A stretch of DNA of 64,000 nt from positions 4,588,001 to 4,652,000 of the forward strand of contig NZ_CP107036.1 of the NCBI RefSeq assembly GCF_029542085.1. Direction: 5' to 3'. Shown here piece after piece: positions 16,482 to 24,871 of this stretch. A program made the translations under genes and the position numbers. Source of the DNA: Sphingobacterium sp. ML3W (GTDB lineage: Bacteria > Bacteroidota > Bacteroidia > Sphingobacteriales > Sphingobacteriaceae). Each line of letters starts with the position of its first letter. The stretch's first letter is position 1. Below the pieces are notes generated by a model. The model ran no database searches. It had not been told where the DNA came from and saw only the letters and a list, made by a program, of their open reading frames with translations.

Positions 16482-18626
16482 ATGATTATTAAAACTGTCG
16501 AAAATATGTTTAGGAAACTCATATTTGCACTTTTTGTGGTATCTATTGTCTCTTGTGGTTCAAAACCACGGGTAGCACTTCCAGATGATGGTGGACTCAA
16601 ACCGAGCACACAACATCAGATCATCGCGAAAGAAGTGATTGGATTATTGGAAAATGCAAGCTACAAGAAGGTCAAAATGAATGATTCCATATCTGGAATT
16701 ATCTATGATAATCTGATCAAAGGTTTAGACCAGAGCAAGAATTATCTACTTCAAGCGGATATTGATGCATTTCAAGCTTACAAGAGTAACCTTGCCCAGG
16801 ATATAAAAGGAGGAGATCTTTCTTCGGCCTTCCAGATCTTCAATGTCTATAAAAAGAGATATTTGGAAAGAATGCAATATGCGCTTTCTGAGATCGACAA
16901 AAAGCAAGATTTCACCAAAGATGAATATTATCAGCCTAACCGTGAAAAATTAGGTTGGTTCAAAACAGATGCCGAAGCCAACGATCAATGGCGTAAACGT
17001 GTGAAGTACGATTTGTTGAACCTGGAAACTGCTAGTGGTAAATCTACTGATAGTGCAAAAACCAAGCAGGTGGAAACATTGAAAAAACGTTATGTGAATT
17101 TAATTTCCCAAACAAAGAAATATAATTCAAATGACGCCTTTCAGATCATTATGCAGGCGCTTACAGATGCTGTAGATCCACATACTTCTTATTTCAACCC
17201 TTCGTATGCGCAAGCCTTTAATGAAGGCATGGCAAATACATTTGAAGGTATTGGAGCAAGGCTGACCATAGACAATGAGGCAGTAAGCATCAATGAGATC
17301 ATTCCCGGTGGACCTATCTTTAAAGACAAGACCATCCAAGTGAATGACAAGATCATTGCTGTGGCACAAGGTAAAGATGGTGAATTTGAAGATATCATCG
17401 GCTGGAGATTAGACGCCGCTGTAGCCAAAATAAAAGGTCCGAAGGGAACGATCGTACGGCTTAAGATTATCCCGGCAGGACAACCGATGAACTCGCATCC
17501 GCGCATTGTTTCCTTAGTACGCGAAAAAATCGTTGTCGAGGAAGAGTCTGCCAAGAAAGAGATTATGAACATCAAAGGAGCTGACGGAAAAATGTATAAA
17601 GTCGGGGTGATCAATATCCCTAAATTTTACATGGATTTTGAGGCCTACAGAAGACGTGATCCGAACTATAAAAGTACAACAAGAGATGTAAGACTGATCT
17701 TAGATACGCTGAAACAAGCGAAAGTGGATGCTGTAATTATCGACCTACGTTTCAATGGCGGTGGCTCACTACCTGAAGCGATTGATCTTACAGGATTGTT
17801 TATTGATAAGGGGCCTGTTGTACAAGTAAGGGATACTAAAAATAATATTGATGTCGAAGAAGATAAGAATGCAGGCGTAGCATGGGATGGTCCTTTAGGT
17901 GTAATGATCAACCGTTTCTCTGCCTCGGCCTCAGAAATTTTCGCTGGTGCAATTCAAGATTATGGTAGAGGAGTAATCCTTGGCTCACAAAGTTATGGTA
18001 AAGGAACTGTTCAATCGGCTATCGATATGTCGCGTGTGATTAGCCCTACAAGTCGCCTATTATTGAAAGCATCCGGAGAGAAAGATCCGGACACACCGGA
18101 AGGAGCACCACAGTATGGACAGATTAACATCACTTTGGGCAAATTTTACCGTGTCAACGGTAGCAGTACGCAACACAAAGGGGTAACTCCTGACATTACA
18201 TTCCCGTCTCAATTCTCCGCAGAGAAATTTGGTGAAAGCTCAGAAAAATCTGCTCTTCCTTGGGATCAGATTCAATCCAGTAACTTCAAAAAAGTAGCGG
18301 ATATGAGTGGAGTGGATAAAAAGCTGGAGACGCTACATGAGACCCGGATTAAAAATTCACTGGAATATAAATATTTGAAAGAAGATATTGAAGAGGCTCA
18401 AAAAGATGAAGATGTCAAAATTTCATTGGAATTAAATAAATTCAAAAAAGAAAAAGACGACAATCTCAAGAAAAATAAGGACCGCATCAATGCTTTACTG
18501 AAATTACAGGGTAAACCGGCATGGGAAGAAGGCAAACCTCAACCAAAGATGGACCTTGACTTTGTAAAAGATGAGAGTGCGAAAGTAATGACTGATTATA
18601 TCATTAATTTTGCGAACAAAAAATAG
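16482..18626 (+). CDS. prc: Tail-specific carboxy-terminal processing protease (Prc/Tsp, S41)
   Basis: A 714-residue S41 protease of the long Prc/Tsp type. The N-terminus is a lipoprotein signal (FALFVVSIVSC). An N-terminal helical domain (about 35-235) is followed by a PDZ domain (about 245-340, GIGARLTIDNEAVSINEIIPGGP). The catalytic core has VIIDLRFNGGGSLPEA, the nucleophile in SASASEIFAG and the base Lys in SYGKGTVQ. A charged C-terminal helical region (about 610-714) matches the Prc C-terminal extension. It should degrade or process periplasmic and membrane-associated proteins. ATG 16506 is an alternative start that gives a shorter n-region. A strong terminator follows. Confidence 0.93.
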   Translation: MIIKTVENMFRKLIFALFVVSIVSCGSKPRVALPDDGGLKPSTQHQIIAKEVIGLLENASYKKVKMNDSISGIIYDNLIKGLDQSKNYLLQADIDAFQAYKSNLAQDIKGGDLSSAFQIFNVYKKRYLERMQYALSEIDKKQDFTKDEYYQPNREKLGWFKTDAEANDQWRKRVKYDLLNLETASGKSTDSAKTKQVETLKKRYVNLISQTKKYNSNDAFQIIMQALTDAVDPHTSYFNPSYAQAFNEGMANTFEGIGARLTIDNEAVSINEIIPGGPIFKDKTIQVNDKIIAVAQGKDGEFEDIIGWRLDAAVAKIKGPKGTIVRLKIIPAGQPMNSHPRIVSLVREKIVVEEESAKKEIMNIKGADGKMYKVGVINIPKFYMDFEAYRRRDPNYKSTTRDVRLILDTLKQAKVDAVIIDLRFNGGGSLPEAIDLTGLFIDKGPVVQVRDTKNNIDVEEDKNAGVAWDGPLGVMINRFSASASEIFAGAIQDYGRGVILGSQSYGKGTVQSAIDMSRVISPTSRLLLKASGEKDPDTPEGAPQYGQINITLGKFYRVNGSSTQHKGVTPDITFPSQFSAEKFGESSEKSALPWDQIQSSNFKKVADMSGVDKKLETLHETRIKNSLEYKYLKEDIEEAQKDEDVKISLELNKFKKEKDDNLKKNKDRINALLKLQGKPAWEEGKPQPKMDLDFVKDESAKVMTDYIINFANKK

Positions 18627-18651
18627 AGAGGAGTAAAATTCCGCGAAAAAA

Positions 18652-18680
18652 GGCAATCGTAACAACGATTGCCTTTTTTT
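18652..18680 (+). terminator. Rho-independent terminator of prc
   Basis: GGCAATCGT (18652-18660), loop AACA, ACGATTGCC (18665-18673), then seven T. A textbook intrinsic terminator. Confidence 0.92.
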
Positions 18681-18851
18681 ATGATGCTCATCACAATCTC
18701 AAACCTTTAACATTAAATTCATCTTTTCTTTGTAACTTATCATAACATTAATTGTTCTACACATAAAGACTTTAAAAATAGAACTGACAATTGGAATCTA
18801 TAAAATAAGAGTCTGGATAATGATGGATTTTACCCTTAAAACGATATCACA

Positions 18852-19682
18852 ATGAAACGTATCCTGCTTCTAACCGACTTTTCAGAAAATGCACTTTTAG
18901 CGGCAAAACAAGTAGCCTTATGTGCAGACGCTTGGAAAACTGAAAAAGTTATTGTTTACCATACTTATAACAGTGTAACAATTGTAAACAATGAACCCAT
19001 TGTTGTGGTTAATGACGAAGTAAAAGAGGCTAAAGAGAAAGAATTAAATGCTTGGTTGGAGCTGATCGGGCCACTCTTTCCTCCACAGGTGACACTGTCC
19101 CACAAGATGGAAGATGTCGATCTTCCGATAGGTGTAAATGACCTATGTAAATCTGGAGATATCGATCTTGTCGCGCTAGGGATCACAGGACAGACTGGTT
19201 TCGCAAAGATCCTGGTGGGAAGCAATGCCATTACCCTAATGGACATCTGCAATAAACCGATGTTGATTGTCTCCCATAAGGTAAATCCGGCTGTTCCAAA
19301 AAATGTATTGGCAACCACTGACCTGAAAGAAGTTGACAGAAAGCTGAGTTTGTTTAATCTGGATCAAGTCCTCGACACATTTTCAGCGCAGTTATATGTT
19401 TTGAATGTTGCGAAGAAAGAAGGCTCCGCCGCAGATTTGGCACAAGAATTAAAACATTTGCATGAAAGGCTGGACAAGTATAAACCAATCTATGATTACA
19501 TCAGTCATGAGGATATTACATTGGGAATAGCAGAATATGCGAAAGAGAAACATATAGACCTCATCCTGTCATTTCACAAGAAACAAGGTTTATTGGCGAG
19601 TTTATTTAAAACTAGTATATCCAAAAAAATTGCTTGGAACGGCGCTGCAAACTTATTAGTCATTCCAATGGATAAATCATAA
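18852..19682 (+). CDS. Tandem-domain universal stress protein (first of two paralogues)
   Basis: A 276-residue UspA-type protein with two Usp folds. The first (1-145) starts MKRILLLTDFSENALLAAKQ and keeps the ATP-binding pattern G-2x-G-9x-G-S in GITGQTGFAKILVGSN. The second (about 150-276) is degenerate and lacks a full nucleotide motif (SFHKKQGLLASLFKTSISKK). It is cytosolic. It shares length and motif layout with the gene at 20642 on the same strand; a DoxX gene on the other strand lies between them. The role in stress or oxygen limitation is inferred from the family. Confidence 0.88.
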   Translation: MKRILLLTDFSENALLAAKQVALCADAWKTEKVIVYHTYNSVTIVNNEPIVVVNDEVKEAKEKELNAWLELIGPLFPPQVTLSHKMEDVDLPIGVNDLCKSGDIDLVALGITGQTGFAKILVGSNAITLMDICNKPMLIVSHKVNPAVPKNVLATTDLKEVDRKLSLFNLDQVLDTFSAQLYVLNVAKKEGSAADLAQELKHLHERLDKYKPIYDYISHEDITLGIAEYAKEKHIDLILSFHKKQGLLASLFKTSISKKIAWNGAANLLVIPMDKS

Positions 19683-19699
19683 ATAGCATAAAGGAGTGG

Positions 19700-19750
19700 G
19701 GCAAAAGTATCTCTCCAAATATTTAATATTCAGGATATACTTTTGCCTTT
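19700..19750. terminator. Hairpin between convergent USP and DoxX genes
   Basis: GGCAAAAGTAT (19700-19710) is perfectly complementary to ATACTTTTGCC (19737-19747), with a 26-base loop and T residues after it. It probably terminates the USP transcript from the left and may also stop DoxX transcription from the right. Confidence 0.55.
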
Positions 19751-19791
19751 TAGGGTTACTGTCATTTTACATAGATTTCTATCTACACGAT

Positions 19792-20199
19792 CTATTTCTT
19801 GTCTACAGAATGTTTGCCCGGGCCGATAAACACGAGTCCCAAAAATACAAAGAACAATTCAATGGCATGAGATGCGCCAGAGACTCCATCACCTTTTGAA
19901 AGATGCATCAATCCAGCAACCACCATGGTAAAAGCAAGTAACAAGGCTGAAGGTCTAAAAAAAAGACCCAATAGTAAGAAAAGACCACCAATAGTTTCCG
20001 TAGCCGCGGCCATAAAGCCCCAAAATGTCGGAATAAAATTGATGCCCATATTGCCCATGGCCTTTCCAACCCCCGCCCAGAGCTCAGGACCTCCCTGCAA
20101 CTTCGGCAAACCATGCATAATCATCATCACTCCCAATCCGATGCGGAGGATCAACAAACCTGTATCCCTATATTTTCCCAATGAATTCCAAATTGCCAT
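19792..20199 (-). CDS. DoxX-family membrane protein
   Basis: A 135-residue protein with four predicted membrane helices. The N-terminus LILRIGLGVMMIMHGLPKLQGG is the DoxX signature (R-x-G-hydrophobic-HG-x-x-K). Later helices include FWGFMAAATETIGGLFLLLG and LLLAFTMVVAGLMHLSKGD. DoxX-type proteins are small quinone- or redox-linked inner-membrane proteins often tied to respiratory or thiol stress. It is transcribed against the two flanking stress-protein genes. No partner subunit is adjacent, so the electron donor is unknown. Confidence 0.88.
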   Translation of the reverse strand: MAIWNSLGKYRDTGLLILRIGLGVMMIMHGLPKLQGGPELWAGVGKAMGNMGINFIPTFWGFMAAATETIGGLFLLLGLFFRPSALLLAFTMVVAGLMHLSKGDGVSGASHAIELFFVFLGLVFIGPGKHSVDKK

Positions 20200-20263
20200 A
20201 AATAGAAAATTATAATGTATTAAAATGTTAATTACTGATTGATATTTCTAAAATAATCAAATT

Positions 20264-20417
20264 TTATTGATTTGTGTTTATTTTCAGCGGTTTCAATGAG
20301 CTCACTTCGTTCGGTTATTGATTTGTGTCTATTTCTCAAAGGTATCAATAAACTCATTTCATTCGCTAATTAGTACCCATTTATCCTACTTGGTATCGGT
20401 GAACTTGTCATTCATGC
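20264..20417 (+). repeat. Three decayed tandem copies of a ~51-bp unit
   Basis: Copies span 20264-20314, 20315-20366 and 20367-20417. The first two share the exact opening TTATTGATTTGTGT and a matching tail (CTCACTTCGTTCGG against CTCATTTCATTCGC). The third is more diverged but keeps GGTATC, GAACTTGT and CATTCATGC at the same register. No ORF runs through it. Confidence 0.7.
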
Positions 20418-20475
20418 TACGCACTTTATCCACCTTTAATGATAACAAAATTAGGTCAAAATGTGTTACATCCCC

Positions 20476-20489
20476 TTGATATAGATTAA
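20476..20489 (+). promoter_or_regulatory. Possible FNR/CRP-type operator upstream of second USP
   Basis: TTGATATAGATTAA matches TTGATnnnnATCAA with one mismatch. It lies about 150 bases before the USP start. Single weak match only. Confidence 0.25.
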
Positions 20490-20641
20490 GAAATAACAAA
20501 ACAGGTCTATTTGAGTGAGGGAAAGAAAGACGAAATGGGGCAATTCACTTTAAGAAAAATAAGGGAAGCCGACAGAAAAATATTGTATTTATGATACTAA
20601 ATGCGTAATTTAAGTCTCATAGACCCGATTATAAAATTATT

Positions 20642-21472
20642 ATGAAGAATCTTCTCTTATTAACAGATTTCTCGGACAATGCCTATGCTGCGGCTCAATA
20701 TGCCGCAAAATTAGCTCCGCTTTGGGGCATAGAAAGGGTTGTGCTGTACCATACTTATGAGGTTATACCAACGGTTGGAACAGAACCTGTTGTCATCAGC
20801 AATTTGGATATACTAGAAGAAAAACAAAAAGATCTCAACGTGTGGCAAGAAGACCTCATCCAACTCTTTCCACAGGGAATAGCATGGAAAGTGGTACTGG
20901 AGGAGTATGAATTGAGCTATGGCGTCAACCGTACTTGTGCTGAGGAAGATATCGATATTGTTGTCGTCGGAACTGCTGGAAAAAGTGGTTTTAAAAAGCT
21001 TCTCTTGGGAAGCAACACGTTAAAATTAATTGAGAATTGCCACACCCCATTGCTGGTTGTACCTGCCAAAGCCGAATTCAGAATCCCCAAAAAGATGCTG
21101 ATCGCAACCAATCTCAAAGAAGTGAAGCTTAAGTTAGACCGGCTTCTGATCAATGCAGCTGAAGTGCTCCGAAAGAGTGAGGTCTATGTAGTTCACGTTA
21201 CCAAGGAAGATCCTGCCAGTAAAGTTGTCAGCACAGAGATTAACATTATGAACGATCTATTGGCCCCCTACCATCCCATATACAGCTATATCTTACACTC
21301 GGATATTGCCGTTGGCATCAATCAATATATTAATGAAAACCACATTGATATGATGGTTACTTTCCATCGCGACAAAGGGTTACTTAGCCGGATTTTCAAC
21401 ACCAGTATCGCGCAAAAAATGGCTTGGAAAAGTCAGGCGGCCATGATGGTTATTCCTGTACATTCAGGATAA
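20642..21472 (+). CDS. Tandem-domain universal stress protein (second paralogue)
   Basis: A 276-residue protein of the same length as the paralogue at 18852 and the same two-Usp-fold plan. It opens MKNLLLLTDFSDNAYAAAQY. The nucleotide motif G-2x-G-9x-G-S is intact in GTAGKSGFKKLLLGSN near residue 110. The second half is degenerate and ends SIAQKMAWKSQAAMMVIPV, as in the other copy. The pair therefore arose by duplication before or around the DoxX gene. A possible FNR-like site lies about 150 bases upstream. Confidence 0.88.
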   Translation: MKNLLLLTDFSDNAYAAAQYAAKLAPLWGIERVVLYHTYEVIPTVGTEPVVISNLDILEEKQKDLNVWQEDLIQLFPQGIAWKVVLEEYELSYGVNRTCAEEDIDIVVVGTAGKSGFKKLLLGSNTLKLIENCHTPLLVVPAKAEFRIPKKMLIATNLKEVKLKLDRLLINAAEVLRKSEVYVVHVTKEDPASKVVSTEINIMNDLLAPYHPIYSYILHSDIAVGINQYINENHIDMMVTFHRDKGLLSRIFNTSIAQKMAWKSQAAMMVIPVHSG

Positions 21473-21542
21473 TATAAAAATATCGACAATTAAACCGTAG
21501 CATCCCGGACACAACTATTTAATTGTCGATAGGGTTAATCAT

Positions 21543-22445
21543 CTATAAATAGATGAGCTCCGTTTTATCGGCACTCGTTACCAATTTCACTTTCCGGCCT
21601 AATACCAGTGCATGGTTATCATCTATATGTCCTGCTGGATAACCAAAGGCGACAGGAAAATCATATTCTTTGACTTTATCCCAAATAATCTCCTCTACAG
21701 TCTGTCCAAATGTAGGATCATTGTCTTTCATGGATGAAAAACTGCCCACAATAAGACCTTTCAATTTTTTGAATTTGCCCGCACGTTTCAACGCCCACAG
21801 CATCCGATCCACTGAATAATAAGCCTCACCCACATCCTCGATGAAAAGAATCTTATTTGCATACTTGACATCTGAGTCTGACGCCAAAATAGACAATAAA
21901 ATAGCCAAATTCCCACCAATTAGCTTGCCTTCAGCCTCACCGGAGCGGTTTGGGAATACAGATTGTTCATAGCTAAAGTCTGTGGAATCGCCAAACAATG
22001 CATTTTTTAACGTCTCCAAGGAAGCTTTCGTTCCTGATTCAAAAGATTTGGGCATCTGCCCATGTATCGTCGCAATTTTATAGTTACGTTGGATATGGCT
22101 ATGCAATACTGTGATATCGCTAAATCCGACCAACCACTTGGGATGCTGCTCAAACTTAGAAAAATCGATCTCATCGACAATCCGAACACAGCCATAGCCC
22201 CCTCGGGCAGCAAATACGGCTTTAATGGATGGATCATCCAGGGCCCATTGGAGGTCTGCAGCACGTAAGTGGTCATCGCCGGCAAATTGATGATAAGATG
22301 TCCCCACGGTCTCCCCTATCAGGACTTCTAACCCCCAGCTCTTCAATGTTTCAATCCCTAGATCAATATTCCCACGGATAAAGCTTGCAGGACAAACGAT
22401 GGCGACTTTGTCGCCTTCTTTAAGAAATTCAGGTATTTTAGACAT
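21543..22445 (-). CDS. LD-carboxypeptidase-like S66 peptidase (LdcA/MccF family)
   Basis: A 300-residue cytosolic peptidase of family S66. Visible hallmarks are VAIVCPAS near the N-terminus, AARGGYGCVRIVDEID (about 80-95), the nucleophile elbow VGFSDITVLH with Ser near 115, the acid-containing LFIEDVGEAYYSVDRML near 200, and the conserved end DFPVAFGYPAGHIDDNHALVLGRKV that holds the catalytic His. LdcA members remove the terminal D-Ala from murein tetrapeptides during cell-wall recycling. MccF members cleave microcin C-type antibiotics. Neighbours (MetG, divergent) do not decide between these; recycling is more likely. Confidence 0.87.
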   Translation of the reverse strand: MSKIPEFLKEGDKVAIVCPASFIRGNIDLGIETLKSWGLEVLIGETVGTSYHQFAGDDHLRAADLQWALDDPSIKAVFAARGGYGCVRIVDEIDFSKFEQHPKWLVGFSDITVLHSHIQRNYKIATIHGQMPKSFESGTKASLETLKNALFGDSTDFSYEQSVFPNRSGEAEGKLIGGNLAILLSILASDSDVKYANKILFIEDVGEAYYSVDRMLWALKRAGKFKKLKGLIVGSFSSMKDNDPTFGQTVEEIIWDKVKEYDFPVAFGYPAGHIDDNHALVLGRKVKLVTSADKTELIYL

Positions 22446-22621
22446 ATTTATTATGTTTCATATATAATTTGATTCTTTACGGCTATGAAGCGATCATTAG
22501 CCAACTCATTTCATTTTAGCCCAAAGTAATTTGTTCCAACTCATGATGGTTTCCTCCAATAAAAATTTTCAATGGATGAGGAGACAACAAATTTATCTTA
22601 GTATTATACCGCAAATTGAAT

Positions 22622-22629
22622 TATCTTTG
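22622..22629 (+). promoter_or_regulatory. metG promoter -7 element
   Basis: TATCTTTG is an exact TAnnTTTG match. A TTAG lies about 20 bases upstream at the -33 position. The expected transcript start is near 22635, giving a leader of about 34 bases before the TTG start codon at 22669. Confidence 0.65.
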
Positions 22630-22668
22630 TGAAAGAAACAAGTAAAAACTTTAATATACTTTCAAGCA

Positions 22669-24738
22669 TTGAGTATTCTAGATAAAAAACGATATACAAT
22701 TACTTCGGCATTACCGTATGCCAATGGTCCTTTACATATCGGGCACCTTGCCGGAGCTTATATTCCAGGTGATATTTTTGTTCGCTATTTGCGTTTAAAT
22801 CAAAAAGATGTGGTCTATGTCTGTGGTTCGGATGAACATGGTGCAGCCATTACCATCCGCGCAAAAAAAGAGGGAATTACGCCACAGCAGATCATTGATA
22901 AATACAACAAACAAATCAAAGAAAGCTTTGAAGAGTTTGGCATTTCTTTCGATATCTACCATCGTACCTCCGAACCGATTCACCACCAACTGTCGCAAGA
23001 TTTTTTCCTGAACTTATACAATAAAGGTGAATTTGTCGAGAAATTTTCGGAGCAATACTACGATGAGGAGTACCATCAGTTTTTGGCGGACCGTTATATT
23101 ACTGGGACCTGTCCAAACTGTAAATCCGAAGGTGCCTATGGTGACCAATGTGAAAAATGCGGTACCTCACTAAGTCCAACAGACCTGATCAACCCAATTT
23201 CGACATTAAGTGGGAAAACTCCCGTATTAAAAGAAACGAAGCATTGGTATTTACCTTTGGATAAATATCAACCTTGGTTGGAAAAATGGTTAATCGAGGG
23301 CAAGAAAAACATTCTTAAATCCAACGTTTTTGGCCAATGCCAGTCTTGGCTCAAGTCAGGTTTGCAGCCACGTTCTATGACCCGAGATTTGGATTGGGGG
23401 GTAGATGTTCCCCTGAAAGAAGCAGAAGGAAAGAAACTTTATGTATGGCTGGACGCACCAATAGGTTATATTTCTGCAACGAAACAGTGGGCAATCGACC
23501 ACGGAAAAAATTGGGAAGACTATTGGAAAACCCATGACAATCCAGCAGATGATTCAACATTGATCCATTTTATCGGAAAAGATAATATTGTATTCCATTG
23601 CATCATATTCCCAGCGATCCTTCATGCTCATGGAGACTATATCCTGCCAGAAAATATACCTGCAAATGAATTCCTTAATTTGGAAGGCGATAAATTATCG
23701 ACATCCAGAAACCATGCTGTTTGGTTACATGAATATCTACAGGAATTCCCAGACAAACAGGATGAATTACGTTATGTATTAACCTCTATTTTACCTGAGA
23801 CCTCGGATGCTGAATTTACCTGGAAGGATTTCCAAGCGCGGATAAACAACGAGCTAGTAGCGATCTTTGGTAACTTTGTCAATCGTGTAATGGTACTTTC
23901 CCATAAATATTTCGATGGCAAAGTATTAAATGGATCTCCACTTACAGCAGTGGATCAAGCGGTATTGGATGAGTTAAAATCCTATCCGGCGTCTATCAAA
24001 TCATCACTGGAGCAATTCCGTTTCCGTGAAGCGCTGGCGGAGTTTATGAATGTGGCACGCCTTGGAAACAAGTATTTAGCGGATGAAGAACCTTGGAAAG
24101 TAATCAAAACGGACGAGGAACGCGTAAAAACGATCCTAAATGTAGCATCTCAGATTGTTGCTAACCTTGCCGTGTTGGCACAACCATTTTTACCAAAAAC
24201 AGCAATCAAATTATTTGAAATGCTCAATTTCCCGCAAGGAAATTGGAACGATGCAGGTAAGGAAGGCCTAATTCAGGATGGCCATCAGTTGGGTGAAGTC
24301 CAATTGTTGTTTGATAAGATAACAGACGAACAAGTTGAGTTTCAATTAAACAAACTTGCGGAAGCGAAACAAAAAAACCGCGCGGACAACACGAAGGTCG
24401 CCCCTGCTAAAGAAAATATTAGTTTTGACGATTTTGTCAAAATGGATATCCGTGTAGGGACAATTTTAGAAGCTGAAAAAGTTGCGAAAACAAAGAAATT
24501 ACTAAAATTAACAATAGATACGGGTATTGACAAACGCACCGTTGTATCGGGTATCGCGGAGTTCTTTAGCCCAGAAGAGATTGTCGGACGCCAGGTCTCA
24601 ATTTTGGTAAATCTAGAACCTCGTGAAATCAAAGGCATTACCTCACAGGGTATGATCTTGATGGCCGAAGATGCTGATGGTAGATTGGATTTCGTCAAAC
24701 CGGATACAGCGATCAAAGTCGGTAGCACAGTACGCTAA
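22669..24738 (+). CDS. metG: Methionyl-tRNA synthetase (TTG start)
   Basis: A 689-residue class I synthetase that charges tRNA-Met. It has the HIGH motif (23-26) in ANGPLHIGHLAG, the zinc knuckle CPNCKSEGAYGDQCEKCG (about 145-162), the WLDAPIGYISATKQW region, the KMSKS equivalent DKLSTSRN, and a C-terminal EMAP/Trbp111-like tRNA-binding domain (about 585-689, DDFVKMDIRVGTILEAEKV). The start codon is TTG: there is no in-frame ATG between the promoter and the HIGH motif, and the next Met lies well inside the protein. A strong terminator follows. Confidence 0.96.
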   Translation: MSILDKKRYTITSALPYANGPLHIGHLAGAYIPGDIFVRYLRLNQKDVVYVCGSDEHGAAITIRAKKEGITPQQIIDKYNKQIKESFEEFGISFDIYHRTSEPIHHQLSQDFFLNLYNKGEFVEKFSEQYYDEEYHQFLADRYITGTCPNCKSEGAYGDQCEKCGTSLSPTDLINPISTLSGKTPVLKETKHWYLPLDKYQPWLEKWLIEGKKNILKSNVFGQCQSWLKSGLQPRSMTRDLDWGVDVPLKEAEGKKLYVWLDAPIGYISATKQWAIDHGKNWEDYWKTHDNPADDSTLIHFIGKDNIVFHCIIFPAILHAHGDYILPENIPANEFLNLEGDKLSTSRNHAVWLHEYLQEFPDKQDELRYVLTSILPETSDAEFTWKDFQARINNELVAIFGNFVNRVMVLSHKYFDGKVLNGSPLTAVDQAVLDELKSYPASIKSSLEQFRFREALAEFMNVARLGNKYLADEEPWKVIKTDEERVKTILNVASQIVANLAVLAQPFLPKTAIKLFEMLNFPQGNWNDAGKEGLIQDGHQLGEVQLLFDKITDEQVEFQLNKLAEAKQKNRADNTKVAPAKENISFDDFVKMDIRVGTILEAEKVAKTKKLLKLTIDTGIDKRTVVSGIAEFFSPEEIVGRQVSILVNLEPREIKGITSQGMILMAEDADGRLDFVKPDTAIKVGSTVR

Positions 24739-24760
24739 CTAAACGTAAGATATAGCATAA

Positions 24761-24802
24761 ACAAAGAATGCCTGTCGCAAAAGACAGGCATTCTTTGTTT
24801 TC
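24761..24802. terminator. Bidirectional terminator after metG
   Basis: Arms 24761-24776 and 24783-24798 are complementary over 16 bases (core AAAGAATGCCTGTC / GACAGGCATTCTTT) with a six-base loop, flanked by A and T runs. It lies between convergent metG and the GLPGLI gene. Confidence 0.9.
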
Positions 24803-24871
24803 AAAAGCCATCCGGTATTTCTATTCCCTTTTAGTGATTTGCTTTAGCTACAGATACCAAGCAAAGAGCGG

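Larger units (their letters stand above)
20200..20641. other. Intergenic region with degenerate tandem repeat and an FNR-like site
   Basis: This 442-base gap separates divergent genes (DoxX and the second USP). It contains three decayed tandem copies of about 51 bases (20264-20417), annotated separately. TTGAT-ATAG-ATTAA (20476-20489) differs from the FNR consensus TTGATnnnnATCAA at one base and may serve the USP gene. No coding frame of note was seen. Confidence 0.5.

Noticed and set aside
17189..17614. 141-codon minus-strand frame inside prc
   Set aside because: It is antisense to the PDZ and S41 region, which has clear catalytic motifs. The product has no recognisable feature.
19696..19899. 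67-codon plus-strand frame after the first USP gene
   Set aside because: It begins with GTG just before a hairpin terminator and runs into the 3' end of the DoxX gene on the other strand. It has no recognisable product.
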